The notes under the pieces are model-generated. The model saw nothing but the letters and a program-made list of their open reading frames with translations, had not been told where the DNA came from and did not search any database. From Larkinella sp. C7 (GTDB taxonomy: Bacteria > Bacteroidota > Bacteroidia > Cytophagales > Spirosomataceae): a stretch of 64,000 bases of DNA. The stretch lies in contig NZ_VBSL01000012.1 of the NCBI RefSeq assembly GCF_006149005.1, positions 1 through 64,000 on the forward strand, given 5' to 3'. This document shows, piece after piece, positions 10,164 to 18,547 of the stretch. The translations under genes and the position numbers were made by a program. Position 1 is the stretch's first letter; every line of letters begins with the position of its first letter.

Positions 10164-11087
10164 ATGATTCGACCGCTCGTCTTGAAATTAACCCTCCTCA
10201 TCGCCCTCGTCACGGCCGGAAGCCAGGCGGTTCTGGCACAACGCGAAGTTCTTTACGCCCAATACCTGAGTAACCCGCTGACGATCAACCCCGCCTACGC
10301 CGGGAGCCGGGAAAGCCTGACCATGTCGGCCATTTTTCGCCGGAAGTGGTTTGGACTCCAGGGACCGGGTTTCAACCGGATTACCCAGTCGTTCGGAGCC
10401 GATGGCGCGCTGTCGGGTGGCAAAGTGGCCATTGGGTTTCAGGCGTTGAATGATCGGATGGGACTCTATTCAGCTACCGGTTTTTACGGTAGCCTGGCCT
10501 ATCGAATCACGTTGCCGTCTATGGCGAAACTGTCTTTTGGCGCTTCGGGCGGAATCAACGTCATTCCCATTTACGATCCGGCCAGCAGCACGGGAATCAA
10601 CAAAGCCATGCCGAGCGTCGGTGCCGGAGTATATTACGAAGCTGAACGGTTTTGGGCCGGTGTGTCGATGCCCGAGTTGGTGAACCGACCGATTACGTTA
10701 GGAACGGGTCAGAATGCGTCCATCCGCTACCAGCGCCCCTTGTTCATTAATTTCGGTGGACGCATCGCTGCGAGCGAAGGCGTCGATTTTCTTCCTTCCA
10801 TTCTACTCACCCAGCAAACCGGCTATCCCCTCGGAATTGACCTCAATGCCAGAGTCTGGATTGAAGAAAAACTGGGATTGGGAGTTTCCTACCGGGCTAA
10901 CAACAGCACCCTGATCACGACCATGAACTATATTGTGGCCCTGGCCGAATATGAACTGTCGAAGAGCATTCGGGTAGGCTATTCGCTAAGCAGCAAACAG
11001 GTTGAAAACCCCTTTTACGCTCAAAAAAGCGTTCACGAAGTGCTTTTTCGGTTTACACCAAGTCCGACTAAATTCAGATACCAGTAA
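10164..11087 (+). CDS. PorP/SprF family type IX secretion outer-membrane protein (second copy)
   Basis: The protein has 307 residues with a signal peptide ending at VLAQ and the diagnostic motif YLSNPLTINPAYAGSRES, followed by RRKWFGLQG. It is clearly paralogous to the PorP/SprF protein at 6730 but diverged along its whole length, so this is not a recent duplication. It begins 39 bp after the PorE-like gene. Two PorP/SprF proteins flanking one PorE-like protein suggest either two substrates or a two-component anchor; the sequence alone cannot distinguish these. Confidence 0.92.
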   Translation: MIRPLVLKLTLLIALVTAGSQAVLAQREVLYAQYLSNPLTINPAYAGSRESLTMSAIFRRKWFGLQGPGFNRITQSFGADGALSGGKVAIGFQALNDRMGLYSATGFYGSLAYRITLPSMAKLSFGASGGINVIPIYDPASSTGINKAMPSVGAGVYYEAERFWAGVSMPELVNRPITLGTGQNASIRYQRPLFINFGGRIAASEGVDFLPSILLTQQTGYPLGIDLNARVWIEEKLGLGVSYRANNSTLITTMNYIVALAEYELSKSIRVGYSLSSKQVENPFYAQKSVHEVLFRFTPSPTKFRYQ

Positions 11088-11099
11088 GCGGATGGCTTT

Positions 11100-11972
11100 A
11101 TGAAGGTTTCCGGTTTTAGTTTCATCCGCAATGCCCTGCAATACGATTACCCGATTGTGGAAGCCATTCAGTCCATACTCCCGCTGTGCGACGAGTTTGT
11201 GATTGCAGTCGGGCGTTCCGAAGATCAAACGCTGCGCCTGATTCAGTCGATCCAATCGGATAAAATTCGGATCATTGAAACCGTTTGGGACGATTCGTTG
11301 CGCGAAGGCGGACGCGTGCTGGCGGTCGAAACCGATAAGGCACTGGCCGCAATTGCCCCGGATTCCGACTGGGCATTTTACATTCAGGGCGACGAAGTGG
11401 TGCACGAAAGATACCTGCCAGCCATCCGTGATGCGATGAAAACGTATAAAGACGATGCGCAGGTGGAAGGATTGCTACTCAACTATTTACACTTCTACGG
11501 TTCTTACCGGTATGTGGGAGACTCGCGCCGGTGGTATCGTCGGGAGGTTCGCATCATTCGCAACAACGGCAACGTGGTGGCTTACCGGGATGCACAGGGT
11601 TTTCGGACCCGAGACAACCGGAAGCTCAACGTAAAACTTCTTGATGCCACGGTGTATCACTACGGTTGGGTAAAACCGCCCGACCGGCAAGCCGACAAAC
11701 TCAGCAACTTCGGGCGATACTGGCACAACGACGAGCACATGGCCCAGTCCCGCAAAGAGCTAAAAGGATTTGATTACCGGGGGGTAGACTCCCTGGCCTT
11801 GTTTGAAGGTACGCACCCGGCGGTCATGCAGGCCCGGATCGAGCGAATGAACTGGCAGTTCGATTTCGACATCCGGCAGAAGAAACTTTCGTTTAAAAAC
11901 CGTCTTCTGAAAGCCGTCGAAAACCTGACCGGGTGGCGAATAGGCGAATACCGAAATTATAAGTTGTTGTAA
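11100..11972 (+). CDS. Glycosyltransferase family 2-like protein
   Basis: The protein has 290 residues and no signal peptide. The N-terminus (SGFSFIRNALQYDYP, then LCDEFVIAVGRSEDQT) matches the start of family 2 nucleotide-sugar transferases, and YIQGDEVVHE around residue 95 is the expected position of the acidic metal-binding motif. It starts 12 bp after the second PorP/SprF gene and probably shares its transcript. A role in decorating surface glycan or lipopolysaccharide is possible but unproven. The C-terminal third is not diagnostic. Confidence 0.75.
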   Translation: MKVSGFSFIRNALQYDYPIVEAIQSILPLCDEFVIAVGRSEDQTLRLIQSIQSDKIRIIETVWDDSLREGGRVLAVETDKALAAIAPDSDWAFYIQGDEVVHERYLPAIRDAMKTYKDDAQVEGLLLNYLHFYGSYRYVGDSRRWYRREVRIIRNNGNVVAYRDAQGFRTRDNRKLNVKLLDATVYHYGWVKPPDRQADKLSNFGRYWHNDEHMAQSRKELKGFDYRGVDSLALFEGTHPAVMQARIERMNWQFDFDIRQKKLSFKNRLLKAVENLTGWRIGEYRNYKLL

Positions 11973-11979
11973 GCCAAGG

Positions 11980-12459
11980 CTACGTGTTTTTCTTTCTGGT
12001 CTTGTCTTTCCCCTGATTCTGCATTTTTTCCTGATGCAATTCCTCCGCTTCTTCCACCGAGTGCGACTCCGTTACCTTATTCTCCTTTTTCGCTTTTTCA
12101 ACCAGAACCCCGTAAAAGCGATGCAGGGTAACGAGTTCATCCTCCGACAGATCTTCAATATTGAGCAGCCGGTTGCTGGCTTTGTGGTGAGAAGCAATCA
12201 ACTCATTCAGTTTGAGTTGAATGGCCATTGAATCCTTGTTCTGCGACTTCTGGATCAGAAATACCATCAGAAAAGTGATGATCGTGGTACCGGTATTGAT
12301 CACCAGTTGCCAGGTATCGGAATAATCAAAAAGTGGCCCGGTAATGAGCCAGACAACAATAGTTAGGAAAGCGAGTAGAAAGGCGGTTGAACTGCCCGTG
12401 GCTTTCGTAACCGCGGTAGCGAAGTGTTCAAATACAGCCACAAATCCTTTTTTGTTCAT
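11980..12459 (-). CDS. Low affinity iron permease family protein
   Basis: I place the start at the ATG giving MNKKGFVAVFEHFATAV. The reading frame stays open a further 173 codons upstream, but that part is antisense to the ABC exporter and has no membrane character. The resulting 159-residue protein has two hydrophobic segments (LLAFLTIVVWLITGPLF and a second containing TIITFLMVFLIQ) followed by SQNKDSMAIQLKLNELI and a charged tail rich in Lys/Glu. This matches the small low-affinity iron permease family of bacterial inner-membrane proteins, which are often annotated this way without proven iron transport. It is convergent with the glycosyltransferase and divergent from the ABC exporter. Confidence 0.8.
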   Translation of the reverse strand: MNKKGFVAVFEHFATAVTKATGSSTAFLLAFLTIVVWLITGPLFDYSDTWQLVINTGTTIITFLMVFLIQKSQNKDSMAIQLKLNELIASHHKASNRLLNIEDLSEDELVTLHRFYGVLVEKAKKENKVTESHSVEEAEELHQEKMQNQGKDKTRKKNT

Positions 12460-12574
12460 GGTTAGCTGGGGTATTTTGACATGCGTTTTGGTGATTCGGA
12501 CTGTCAGACGGCCGAAAAAAACCGTAAGGTACTCACTCCGGCTGTACGAAGAACCAATTTGGTGCGGGTAATGT

Positions 12575-14443
12575 ATGTTTACTATGGCAAAAACTCCCAC
12601 CCCAGACTTTCCCGGCCGCATCCAGAGCGAAAAAGGACAGGCTGAACTTTCCTGGAAAGACCGTTTTGCGGCACTTCGTAATTTGCCGGCCTTTTTTCGC
12701 ATGATCTGGCAGGCGTCGCCCGGCCTGTTTCTCGGCAATGCGGCCGTGCGACTGGTTCGGGCGGCCATGCCAGCCCTGACGTTATACATTGGAAAGCTCA
12801 TTATTGACGAAGTGATTCGGTTGTCGGGCCAAACCGGTGGCGATGCTGAATGGCTTTGGACGTTGGTCGGAACGGAGTTTGGTCTGGCCGTTTTATCAAC
12901 GGCGTTGGGGCGGCTGACCAGCCTGCTCGACGGTTTGCTGGGCGATCTGGTCACCAACCGAACGTCTGTCCGGCTCATGGAACACGCAGCAACGCTCGAT
13001 CTGGAGCAGTTTGAAGATGCTACTTTTTACGATAAACTCGAACGCGCCCGGCGACAAACCACGGGACGTTCCTTCCTGCTTTCCGGCGTTTTTGGGCAGG
13101 TGCAGGAACTGATTTCGGTGGGTTTTCTGGCGGCAGGCCTGGCGGTTTATAATCCGTGGCTGTTGCTTTTGCTGCTTCTGGCGGTTATTCCGGCTTTTAT
13201 TGGCGACAATTATTTTAACCAGAAAAGCTACTCGCTTTCACGAAGCTGGACGCCCGAACGGCGCGAACTCGACTACCTGCGTTTTGTGGGAGCCAGTGAT
13301 GAAACGGCGAAAGAGGTGAAAATCTTTGGCCTGTCGAACTTTCTGATCGACCGGTTTCGAAGCCTTTCGGGGCAGTATTACCTCAAAAACCGGGATCTGT
13401 CCATTCGGCGGGCGGGCTGGGGAACAGGGCTGACGATCATCGGAACCGTAGGATATTACAGTGCCTACATCTGGATTGTGGCGCGCGCGGTGAACGGTGG
13501 TATTTCCATTGGTGACCTGACTTTTCTGGCGGGTTCGTTCCGGCAGCTTCGTGGATCGATGGAGGGTATCCTGTTGCAGTTCAGTAGTTTGACGCAGGAA
13601 GCCGTGTATTTGCAGGATCTCTTTGATTTTTTTGAAATAAAACCGCTCATTCATTCGACGGAAAAACCGCTGGCCTTTCCATCGAAAATTCAAAAAGGGT
13701 TTGTGTTTGAGAACGTTGGTTTTAAGTATACTAATTCGGATCGCTGGGCACTTCATAACCTGAGTTTCACCTTGACACCCGGCGAAAAACTGGCGCTGGT
13801 TGGCGAAAATGGTGCCGGTAAAACAACGCTGGTGAAACTCCTGGCGCGGCTTTATGATCCGGCGGAGGGGCGGATTTTGCTCGATGGTCGCGACCTGCGC
13901 GACTATGATCTGATCGATCTGCGCCGGAACATCAGCGTGATTTTTCAGGACTATGTCCGCTTCAAAATGTCGGCAGGGGTTAACATCGCCGTGGGCGACA
14001 TCGACGAACGAACCAACCAGCCCCGGATCGAAAACTCCGCCCAACGCAGCCTGGCTGACACCGTGATTGCCAAATTACCAGGCGGTTATGAACAACAACT
14101 CGGCCGTAGCTTCGGAAAAGGCGTGGAATTGTCGGGGGGCGAGTGGCAGAAAGTCGCGCTCGGTCGGGCTTACATGCGGGATGCCGAGGTCCTGATTCTG
14201 GATGAACCCACGGCGGCACTGGATGCCCGCGCCGAGTACGAAGTCTTTCAGCGGTTTGCCCGCCTGACGGAAGGGAAAACGGCGGTGATCATTTCCCACC
14301 GTTTTTCGACCGTCCGAATGGCCGACCGGATTCTGGTGCTGGAAAGCGGGCAGCTGCTGGAAATCGGTAGCCACACGGAGCTATTGGCAAAAGCAGGTCG
14401 GTATGCTGAACTGTTTCAATTACAGGCACGTGGGTATCAATAA
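12575..14443 (+). CDS. ABC-type exporter, fused permease and ATPase
   Basis: The protein has 622 residues. The N-terminal 350 residues form an exporter-type transmembrane domain (hydrophobic segments near LLLLLLLAVIPAFIGDNYF and GYYSAYIWIVARAV). The ATPase half has Walker A GENGAGKTT, signature LSGGEWQK, Walker B VLILDEPTAALDA and the H-loop ISHRFSTV. This is a half-transporter that would act as a homodimer in the inner membrane. The substrate cannot be told from sequence. An ATG four codons in (MAKTPT) is an alternative start. The gene is monocistronic and converges on the regulator gene 36 bp downstream. Confidence 0.93.
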   Translation: MFTMAKTPTPDFPGRIQSEKGQAELSWKDRFAALRNLPAFFRMIWQASPGLFLGNAAVRLVRAAMPALTLYIGKLIIDEVIRLSGQTGGDAEWLWTLVGTEFGLAVLSTALGRLTSLLDGLLGDLVTNRTSVRLMEHAATLDLEQFEDATFYDKLERARRQTTGRSFLLSGVFGQVQELISVGFLAAGLAVYNPWLLLLLLLAVIPAFIGDNYFNQKSYSLSRSWTPERRELDYLRFVGASDETAKEVKIFGLSNFLIDRFRSLSGQYYLKNRDLSIRRAGWGTGLTIIGTVGYYSAYIWIVARAVNGGISIGDLTFLAGSFRQLRGSMEGILLQFSSLTQEAVYLQDLFDFFEIKPLIHSTEKPLAFPSKIQKGFVFENVGFKYTNSDRWALHNLSFTLTPGEKLALVGENGAGKTTLVKLLARLYDPAEGRILLDGRDLRDYDLIDLRRNISVIFQDYVRFKMSAGVNIAVGDIDERTNQPRIENSAQRSLADTVIAKLPGGYEQQLGRSFGKGVELSGGEWQKVALGRAYMRDAEVLILDEPTAALDARAEYEVFQRFARLTEGKTAVIISHRFSTVRMADRILVLESGQLLEIGSHTELLAKAGRYAELFQLQARGYQ

Positions 14444-14479
14444 CTAAAGTTTCAGTATACTCTAATTGCGTTGAAACCG

Positions 14480-16444
14480 TTAGCCTTTACGGTATGAAGT
14501 TGGGGTTTGGTGGTAAAACTCCCGAAAGACTTTCGTAAAATAAGAGGGCGTTTCAAAACCCACCAGATAAGCGGTTTCGGCCGCACTGTGTCCCAGGCGT
14601 AGCAAATCAATGGCTTTGCGAAGGCGGTATTGCCGGATCAACTCCACCGGCGACAGATGGGTCAGGTTGTGAACCTTCAGGTAAAGGGCTTTTCGACTCA
14701 TCGCCAGTTCGTCGGCCAGCCATTCAACACTCAGCGTCGAATCATCCAGATGCTGTTCGATGAGGGTGTATAACCGGCGCAAAAACTCGTCCCCAACGCT
14801 CAGGAGCGGGGTGGCGCTGTCGGGTTGGGCGAGTTGCTGCCGGTAATATTCCTGCAACCGCTGCTGGTGAATGAGCAAATTACGGAGTCGAAGCCGGAGT
14901 TCGCCCAGGTGAAAAGGCTTGGTGAGGTAGTCGTTCGCACCCAGCGTCAGCCCCCGAAGGCGGTGCGTTTCGTCGGCACTCGATGAGAGCAAAACAATGG
15001 CAATGTGGTCGGTGGCCGGATCGGCCTTTAATTTCTCAATCAAGCCGTGTCCGTCCAGGCGGGGCATCATTAAATCCGTGATAATGATGGCGGGAAGCTC
15101 TTCTTTCGCCAAAATCCAGCCTTCATAGCCATTGGCTGCCGACCGAACCCGGTAGGTCGTTGCCAGTTCGGCCACCATAAATTCCCGCAGTTCGGCGTTG
15201 TCTTCGACCACCAAGACCAGGGGAGGAAGGTCGGCAATTCCGGTCGGATTTTTACCGGGCGACTCCCCGGCGCGGGCGGGCAGGTCGATTGCAATCGAGG
15301 GTGCTTCCACCGGCGGAATGCCCTCCTCGCCATTCGTGCGGTGGATGGGCAATTCGAGCACGAATACTGTTCCCGACGGTTCAGTCCCCCCTTCAATCTG
15401 GCTCTCGACTTGAATGGTGCCGCCCAGCCGCAGGGTGAGCTCGCGCACCAGTGCCAGGCTGACGCCGGTGGTATCGTTGGCCCGAATGCGTTGGTTATCA
15501 CCCTCGTAATACCGGTCGAAGACGTGGGGTAACTTGTGGGCAGTTATGCCGATACCGGTATCCCGGACGGCCAGACGCGCTCCGGCTGGCGTTTGGTGGA
15601 GTGAAACCGTGATGCCTCCGACGGACGTAAACCGAATGGCGTTGGTCAGCAGGTTGAACAGAATCGTTTCCCACTTGCCCGCATCGAAGCGGTAATTCCC
15701 AGCGGGCAAATCCGTTTCGTAGACCAGCGTAAGGTTCTTGACGTCCGTAGAGGGGCGAAACAAATCCACCAGTTGGCTCACAAAACCGGGTAAATCACCC
15801 ACCTGTTCGACCAGTTCCATTTGCCGGGCTTCGAGTTGGTTGAGCGTCATCAACTGGTTGATGAGCCGCAGGATTTGTCGGGCGTTCCGGCGGACGGTGA
15901 CCAGGGGCGGGTGGAGGTGATCCGGCAAGTCCCCGGTTTCCAGCAGTTTGTCGACCGGAGAAATGATCAACGAAAGCGGGGTGCGCAATTCGTGGGTAAT
16001 GTTGGTGAAAAACCGCGTTTTCATTGCGTCGACGGCCTTCGATTCATGGGTTTCGCGCAACTGGTGAACATACCGGCTACTCTTTTCGATGGTGGTCGCA
16101 AGGTCTTCGAAATCGATGGGTTTGGTTAGAAAGTCGAAGGCGCCCCGGTTCATGGCGGTTCGGATTTTGGTCATGTCGCCGTAGGCCGTGAGGATGACCG
16201 CAGGCACCAGGGAATTGATCTCCTGAAGACGGGTTAACAGTGTTAGGCCGTCCATGCCGGGCATGTTCAGATCGGTCAGAATCAAGTCGATGTCTGGTTG
16301 CTGTTCCAGAATCAGGAGGGCCTGACGGCCGTCCCGGGCAAACACAAACTCGTAGGCTCTTTTCTGTATGGCCTGGCGAAAACGTTGCCGAAAAAGGGTT
16401 TCCAGATCGGCTTCATCATCTACCAGAAGTATTTTGGTCTTCAT
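14480..16444 (-). CDS. Soluble hybrid sensor: REC-HisKA-HATPase-REC-AraC
   Basis: The protein has 654 residues without signal peptide or membrane segments. In order: receiver domain (1-125, KILLVDDEADLE, LILTDLNMPGMDG); HisKA (around 145, FFTNITHELRTPLS with the phospho-accepting His); HATPase (around 255-370, LFNLLTNAIRF, VRDTGIGI); a second receiver (around 410-525, VVEDNAELREF, IITDLMMPRLDG, LTKPF); and an AraC-type helix-turn-helix (around 555-654, SVEWLADELAMSRKALY ... YFTKVFREFYHQTPTSYR). The normal Bacteroidota one-component hybrid has a periplasmic sensor; here a receiver replaces it, so an upstream kinase probably supplies the signal. The G2 box reads TTGVSLAL instead of the usual GTGIGLAL, so ATP-lid activity may be reduced. 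Confidence 0.92.
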   Translation of the reverse strand: MKTKILLVDDEADLETLFRQRFRQAIQKRAYEFVFARDGRQALLILEQQPDIDLILTDLNMPGMDGLTLLTRLQEINSLVPAVILTAYGDMTKIRTAMNRGAFDFLTKPIDFEDLATTIEKSSRYVHQLRETHESKAVDAMKTRFFTNITHELRTPLSLIISPVDKLLETGDLPDHLHPPLVTVRRNARQILRLINQLMTLNQLEARQMELVEQVGDLPGFVSQLVDLFRPSTDVKNLTLVYETDLPAGNYRFDAGKWETILFNLLTNAIRFTSVGGITVSLHQTPAGARLAVRDTGIGITAHKLPHVFDRYYEGDNQRIRANDTTGVSLALVRELTLRLGGTIQVESQIEGGTEPSGTVFVLELPIHRTNGEEGIPPVEAPSIAIDLPARAGESPGKNPTGIADLPPLVLVVEDNAELREFMVAELATTYRVRSAANGYEGWILAKEELPAIIITDLMMPRLDGHGLIEKLKADPATDHIAIVLLSSSADETHRLRGLTLGANDYLTKPFHLGELRLRLRNLLIHQQRLQEYYRQQLAQPDSATPLLSVGDEFLRRLYTLIEQHLDDSTLSVEWLADELAMSRKALYLKVHNLTHLSPVELIRQYRLRKAIDLLRLGHSAAETAYLVGFETPSYFTKVFREFYHQTPTSYRKG

Positions 16445-16476
16445 TGATCCGTGAGAGTAGGGGGGCTATAGTGGAT

Positions 16477-16554
16477 AATGTAAAATGAGGAATGTTACAT
16501 GTAAAGTATCGCTAAACCCGGCACTTTTACATTTAACATTCCTCATTTTACATT
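16477..16554. repeat. Long intergenic inverted repeat (21-bp perfect outer stem)
   Basis: Bases 16477-16497 are exactly complementary to 16534-16554, and after one mismatch the stem continues for several more pairs. It lies between the divergently placed ends of the regulator (its 5' side) and the DoxX-like gene (its 3' side), both on the minus strand, so it could terminate DoxX-like transcription. The word AACATTCCT-ATT recurs in the palindromic gap at 23.5 kb, hinting at a dispersed element. Confidence 0.75.
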
Positions 16555-16559
16555 CGAAA

Positions 16560-16949
16560 TTAAAGGTTATTGGTGCTTTTCAAAGCCCAATACACCAGTA
16601 CAGGCTGGAAAAATAACCGTAAAAACCGCTTTTTATCCGTATCCAGGCCAAAAGCACTGCGTTTATTGGCGTATTGGGAAATGTTACCGGGAAAAATAGC
16701 CGTAAAAAATGAGGCCGCAGCTTTTCCGACGGTTTGTTCGTGCTTTTGCCCCGTAAATACCAGACTGCTGCCCAACGCAATTTCGGCCAAACCGGAATAC
16801 AGCACTGTATCGTCTTTTTTTAAGGGTACCCAATCCGGAACCTGCGCCTTGAATTCTTTCCGGGCAAAAGTCAGATGGCTGATGCCGGCAAAGAGTAAAC
16901 TGCCTCCTAATAAAATTCTGGCGGCTTTCCGTCCATTTTTTCCGTTCAT
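16560..16949 (-). CDS. DoxX-like small integral membrane protein
   Basis: The protein has 129 residues with about four hydrophobic segments: ILLGGSLLFAGISHLTF, LYSGLAEIALGSSLVF, AASFFTAIFPGNIS and LFFQPVLVYWALKS. Length, spacing and the FAGISHL motif fit the DoxX family of four-helix membrane proteins, some of which act in redox or sulfur stress. Function is not established for this subgroup. It is a single gene with no obvious operon partner. Confidence 0.72.
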   Translation of the reverse strand: MNGKNGRKAARILLGGSLLFAGISHLTFARKEFKAQVPDWVPLKKDDTVLYSGLAEIALGSSLVFTGQKHEQTVGKAAASFFTAIFPGNISQYANKRSAFGLDTDKKRFLRLFFQPVLVYWALKSTNNL

Positions 16950-17185
16950 AATTTTCAGTTTTTAGGTTTCAGAAGCGAGTTCCCGTAATGTACTCCATAA
17001 TCGGGGTTATTGCGCTTTTTTGTAAGTAACCGGTTTATTCCTTGAAGGGTTTTGTTGTTCTGGATTAGTAACCTGTATGGTAGCCAGATGACAGAGCAAC
17101 TGGTAAATGCAGGAATGTATCGCTTTCGGACATTTGGAACCATCCCGCAGGAATTCTAATTTTACCTGAACGCTTTTTTCTGCTT

Positions 17186-17791
17186 ATGCGCACGGTTGCC
17201 ATTCTCTTATTCAACGAAATCGAAGTACTCGATTTTGCCGGACCCTTCGAAGTCTTTGGCGTGGCCGGTCGGCACGACGATCCCAAACCATTCCGGGTGG
17301 TTACGGTGGCTGAACGCGGTCCGGTGTATGCCCGCAACGGCCTCAGCATCCATCCGACCTATCTGCTCAATGATCATCCGAAAGCCGATATCATCATTGT
17401 GCCGGGCGGAGGTGGTCAGCACGCCGACGGGACGCCCTACGGCTCCCGCCGTGAAATGGACAACCCGGCGGTGCTCAACTGGGTTCGTCGGACGGCCGCA
17501 ACCGCCGAACTGGTTCTGTCGGTTTGTACCGGCTCTTTTATCCTGGGGAAAGCGGGTTTACTGGACGGTTTGGCCGCTACGACGCATTTCCTGGCGGTTG
17601 AAGGGATGCAAAAAGCGGCTCCGAATACGGAATTACGTCTTGCTGAACGGTATGTCGATAACGGCAGGATCATAACCTCGGCAGGAATCTCAGCCGGTAT
17701 CGACATGTCGTTGTACGTCGTCGGGCGGTTACTGGGCAAAGCGGTTGCCGAGGAGACGGCCCGGTATATGCAGTATGACTACTGGAAGTGA
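17186..17791 (+). CDS. DJ-1/PfpI family protein
   Basis: The protein has 201 residues and starts MRTVAILLFNEIEVLDFAGP, the class-I glutamine-amidotransferase-like start of the GlxA/isonitrile-hydratase branch. The nucleophile elbow is at LSVCTGSFILGKAGLL (Cys in VCTGS), and the acidic partner is in the N-terminal NEIEVLDF. The HTH domain of GlxA-type regulators is absent, so this is the enzyme-only form. Relatives include isonitrile hydratases and stress-related glyoxalase/deglycase proteins; the substrate here is unknown. It is monocistronic. Confidence 0.88.
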   Translation: MRTVAILLFNEIEVLDFAGPFEVFGVAGRHDDPKPFRVVTVAERGPVYARNGLSIHPTYLLNDHPKADIIIVPGGGGQHADGTPYGSRREMDNPAVLNWVRRTAATAELVLSVCTGSFILGKAGLLDGLAATTHFLAVEGMQKAAPNTELRLAERYVDNGRIITSAGISAGIDMSLYVVGRLLGKAVAEETARYMQYDYWK

Positions 17792-17994
17792 TGGCCACAC
17801 AGGCGTTGTTTTTTGCCGGAACTCAATCACGACTGGGCTAACGGTCTGATGATTTCGGATACGACTTGTCGTTTGCGCTTTTCAAACTGGATGTAAGGAA
17901 TCAAACATGCAGGAAAACGGCCAACCCTATACAGAGTCAGCCGTTCCGGGTGGATATAGTCAATCATTCGTAGTATTGGTTGGGGCGATGCGCT

Positions 17995-18399
17995 TTAGTT
18001 GAAAGCCACCAGGCGGGAAACCGGACCTGCTTGTTGTTGGGTGCCGAGGGTCAGTCCGTAGGTCGTGGTTTCGACGCCATTGGTGATGGCGATCTGGTAG
18101 ATTCCGTCGGGCAGGGCACTGACGTCCAGCCGCAGCCGGGAAGCCTGGTGACGTTTTCCAAACTGCTGAACGAAGAATTCGGCACCGGCCTTGTTGGTGA
18201 GCCGAACCATCACGGAGCCACCGCTTTCTTTGTTTAAAGCAATCTGAACTTTTCCTTCCCGGGTGGTATAAATACTACTTTTAAAAGAAGATACGTTTTT
18301 GGGCCGGCCGATGGGTTTATGACTTTCAGCCAGAGAAGCAGAGACGGTAATCAACGTCAGGGTAAAGGCGACGAGCAGGGATTTGATAAGCGTTTTCAT
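17995..18399 (-). CDS. Small secreted beta-rich protein
   Basis: I use the ATG giving MKTLIKSLLVAFTLTL, because the signal peptide (cleavage near SLAES) begins there; the 19 codons upstream are not signal-like. The mature part of about 110 residues has alternating hydrophobic/polar strands (KVQIALNKESGGSVMVRL, LRLDVSALPDGIYQIAI) and resembles a single fibronectin/Ig-like sandwich. Such small secreted proteins are common in Spirosomaceae. No enzymatic motif is visible and function is unknown. Confidence 0.7.
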   Translation of the reverse strand: MKTLIKSLLVAFTLTLITVSASLAESHKPIGRPKNVSSFKSSIYTTREGKVQIALNKESGGSVMVRLTNKAGAEFFVQQFGKRHQASRLRLDVSALPDGIYQIAITNGVETTTYGLTLGTQQQAGPVSRLVAFN

Positions 18400-18547
18400 G
18401 GCGTGTGAAGTTTTGGTTTGGTTATCCGTTTTGGATAGATCAAAGGTCGGCTTCAATGCCCGAAAAGGCTGTCACAAATGGGTCAATCCCTGCTACTTTT
18501 GAGAAACCAGGCCGGAGGAGGCAAAAGGAAGGTCGGGAACCAGTGGT

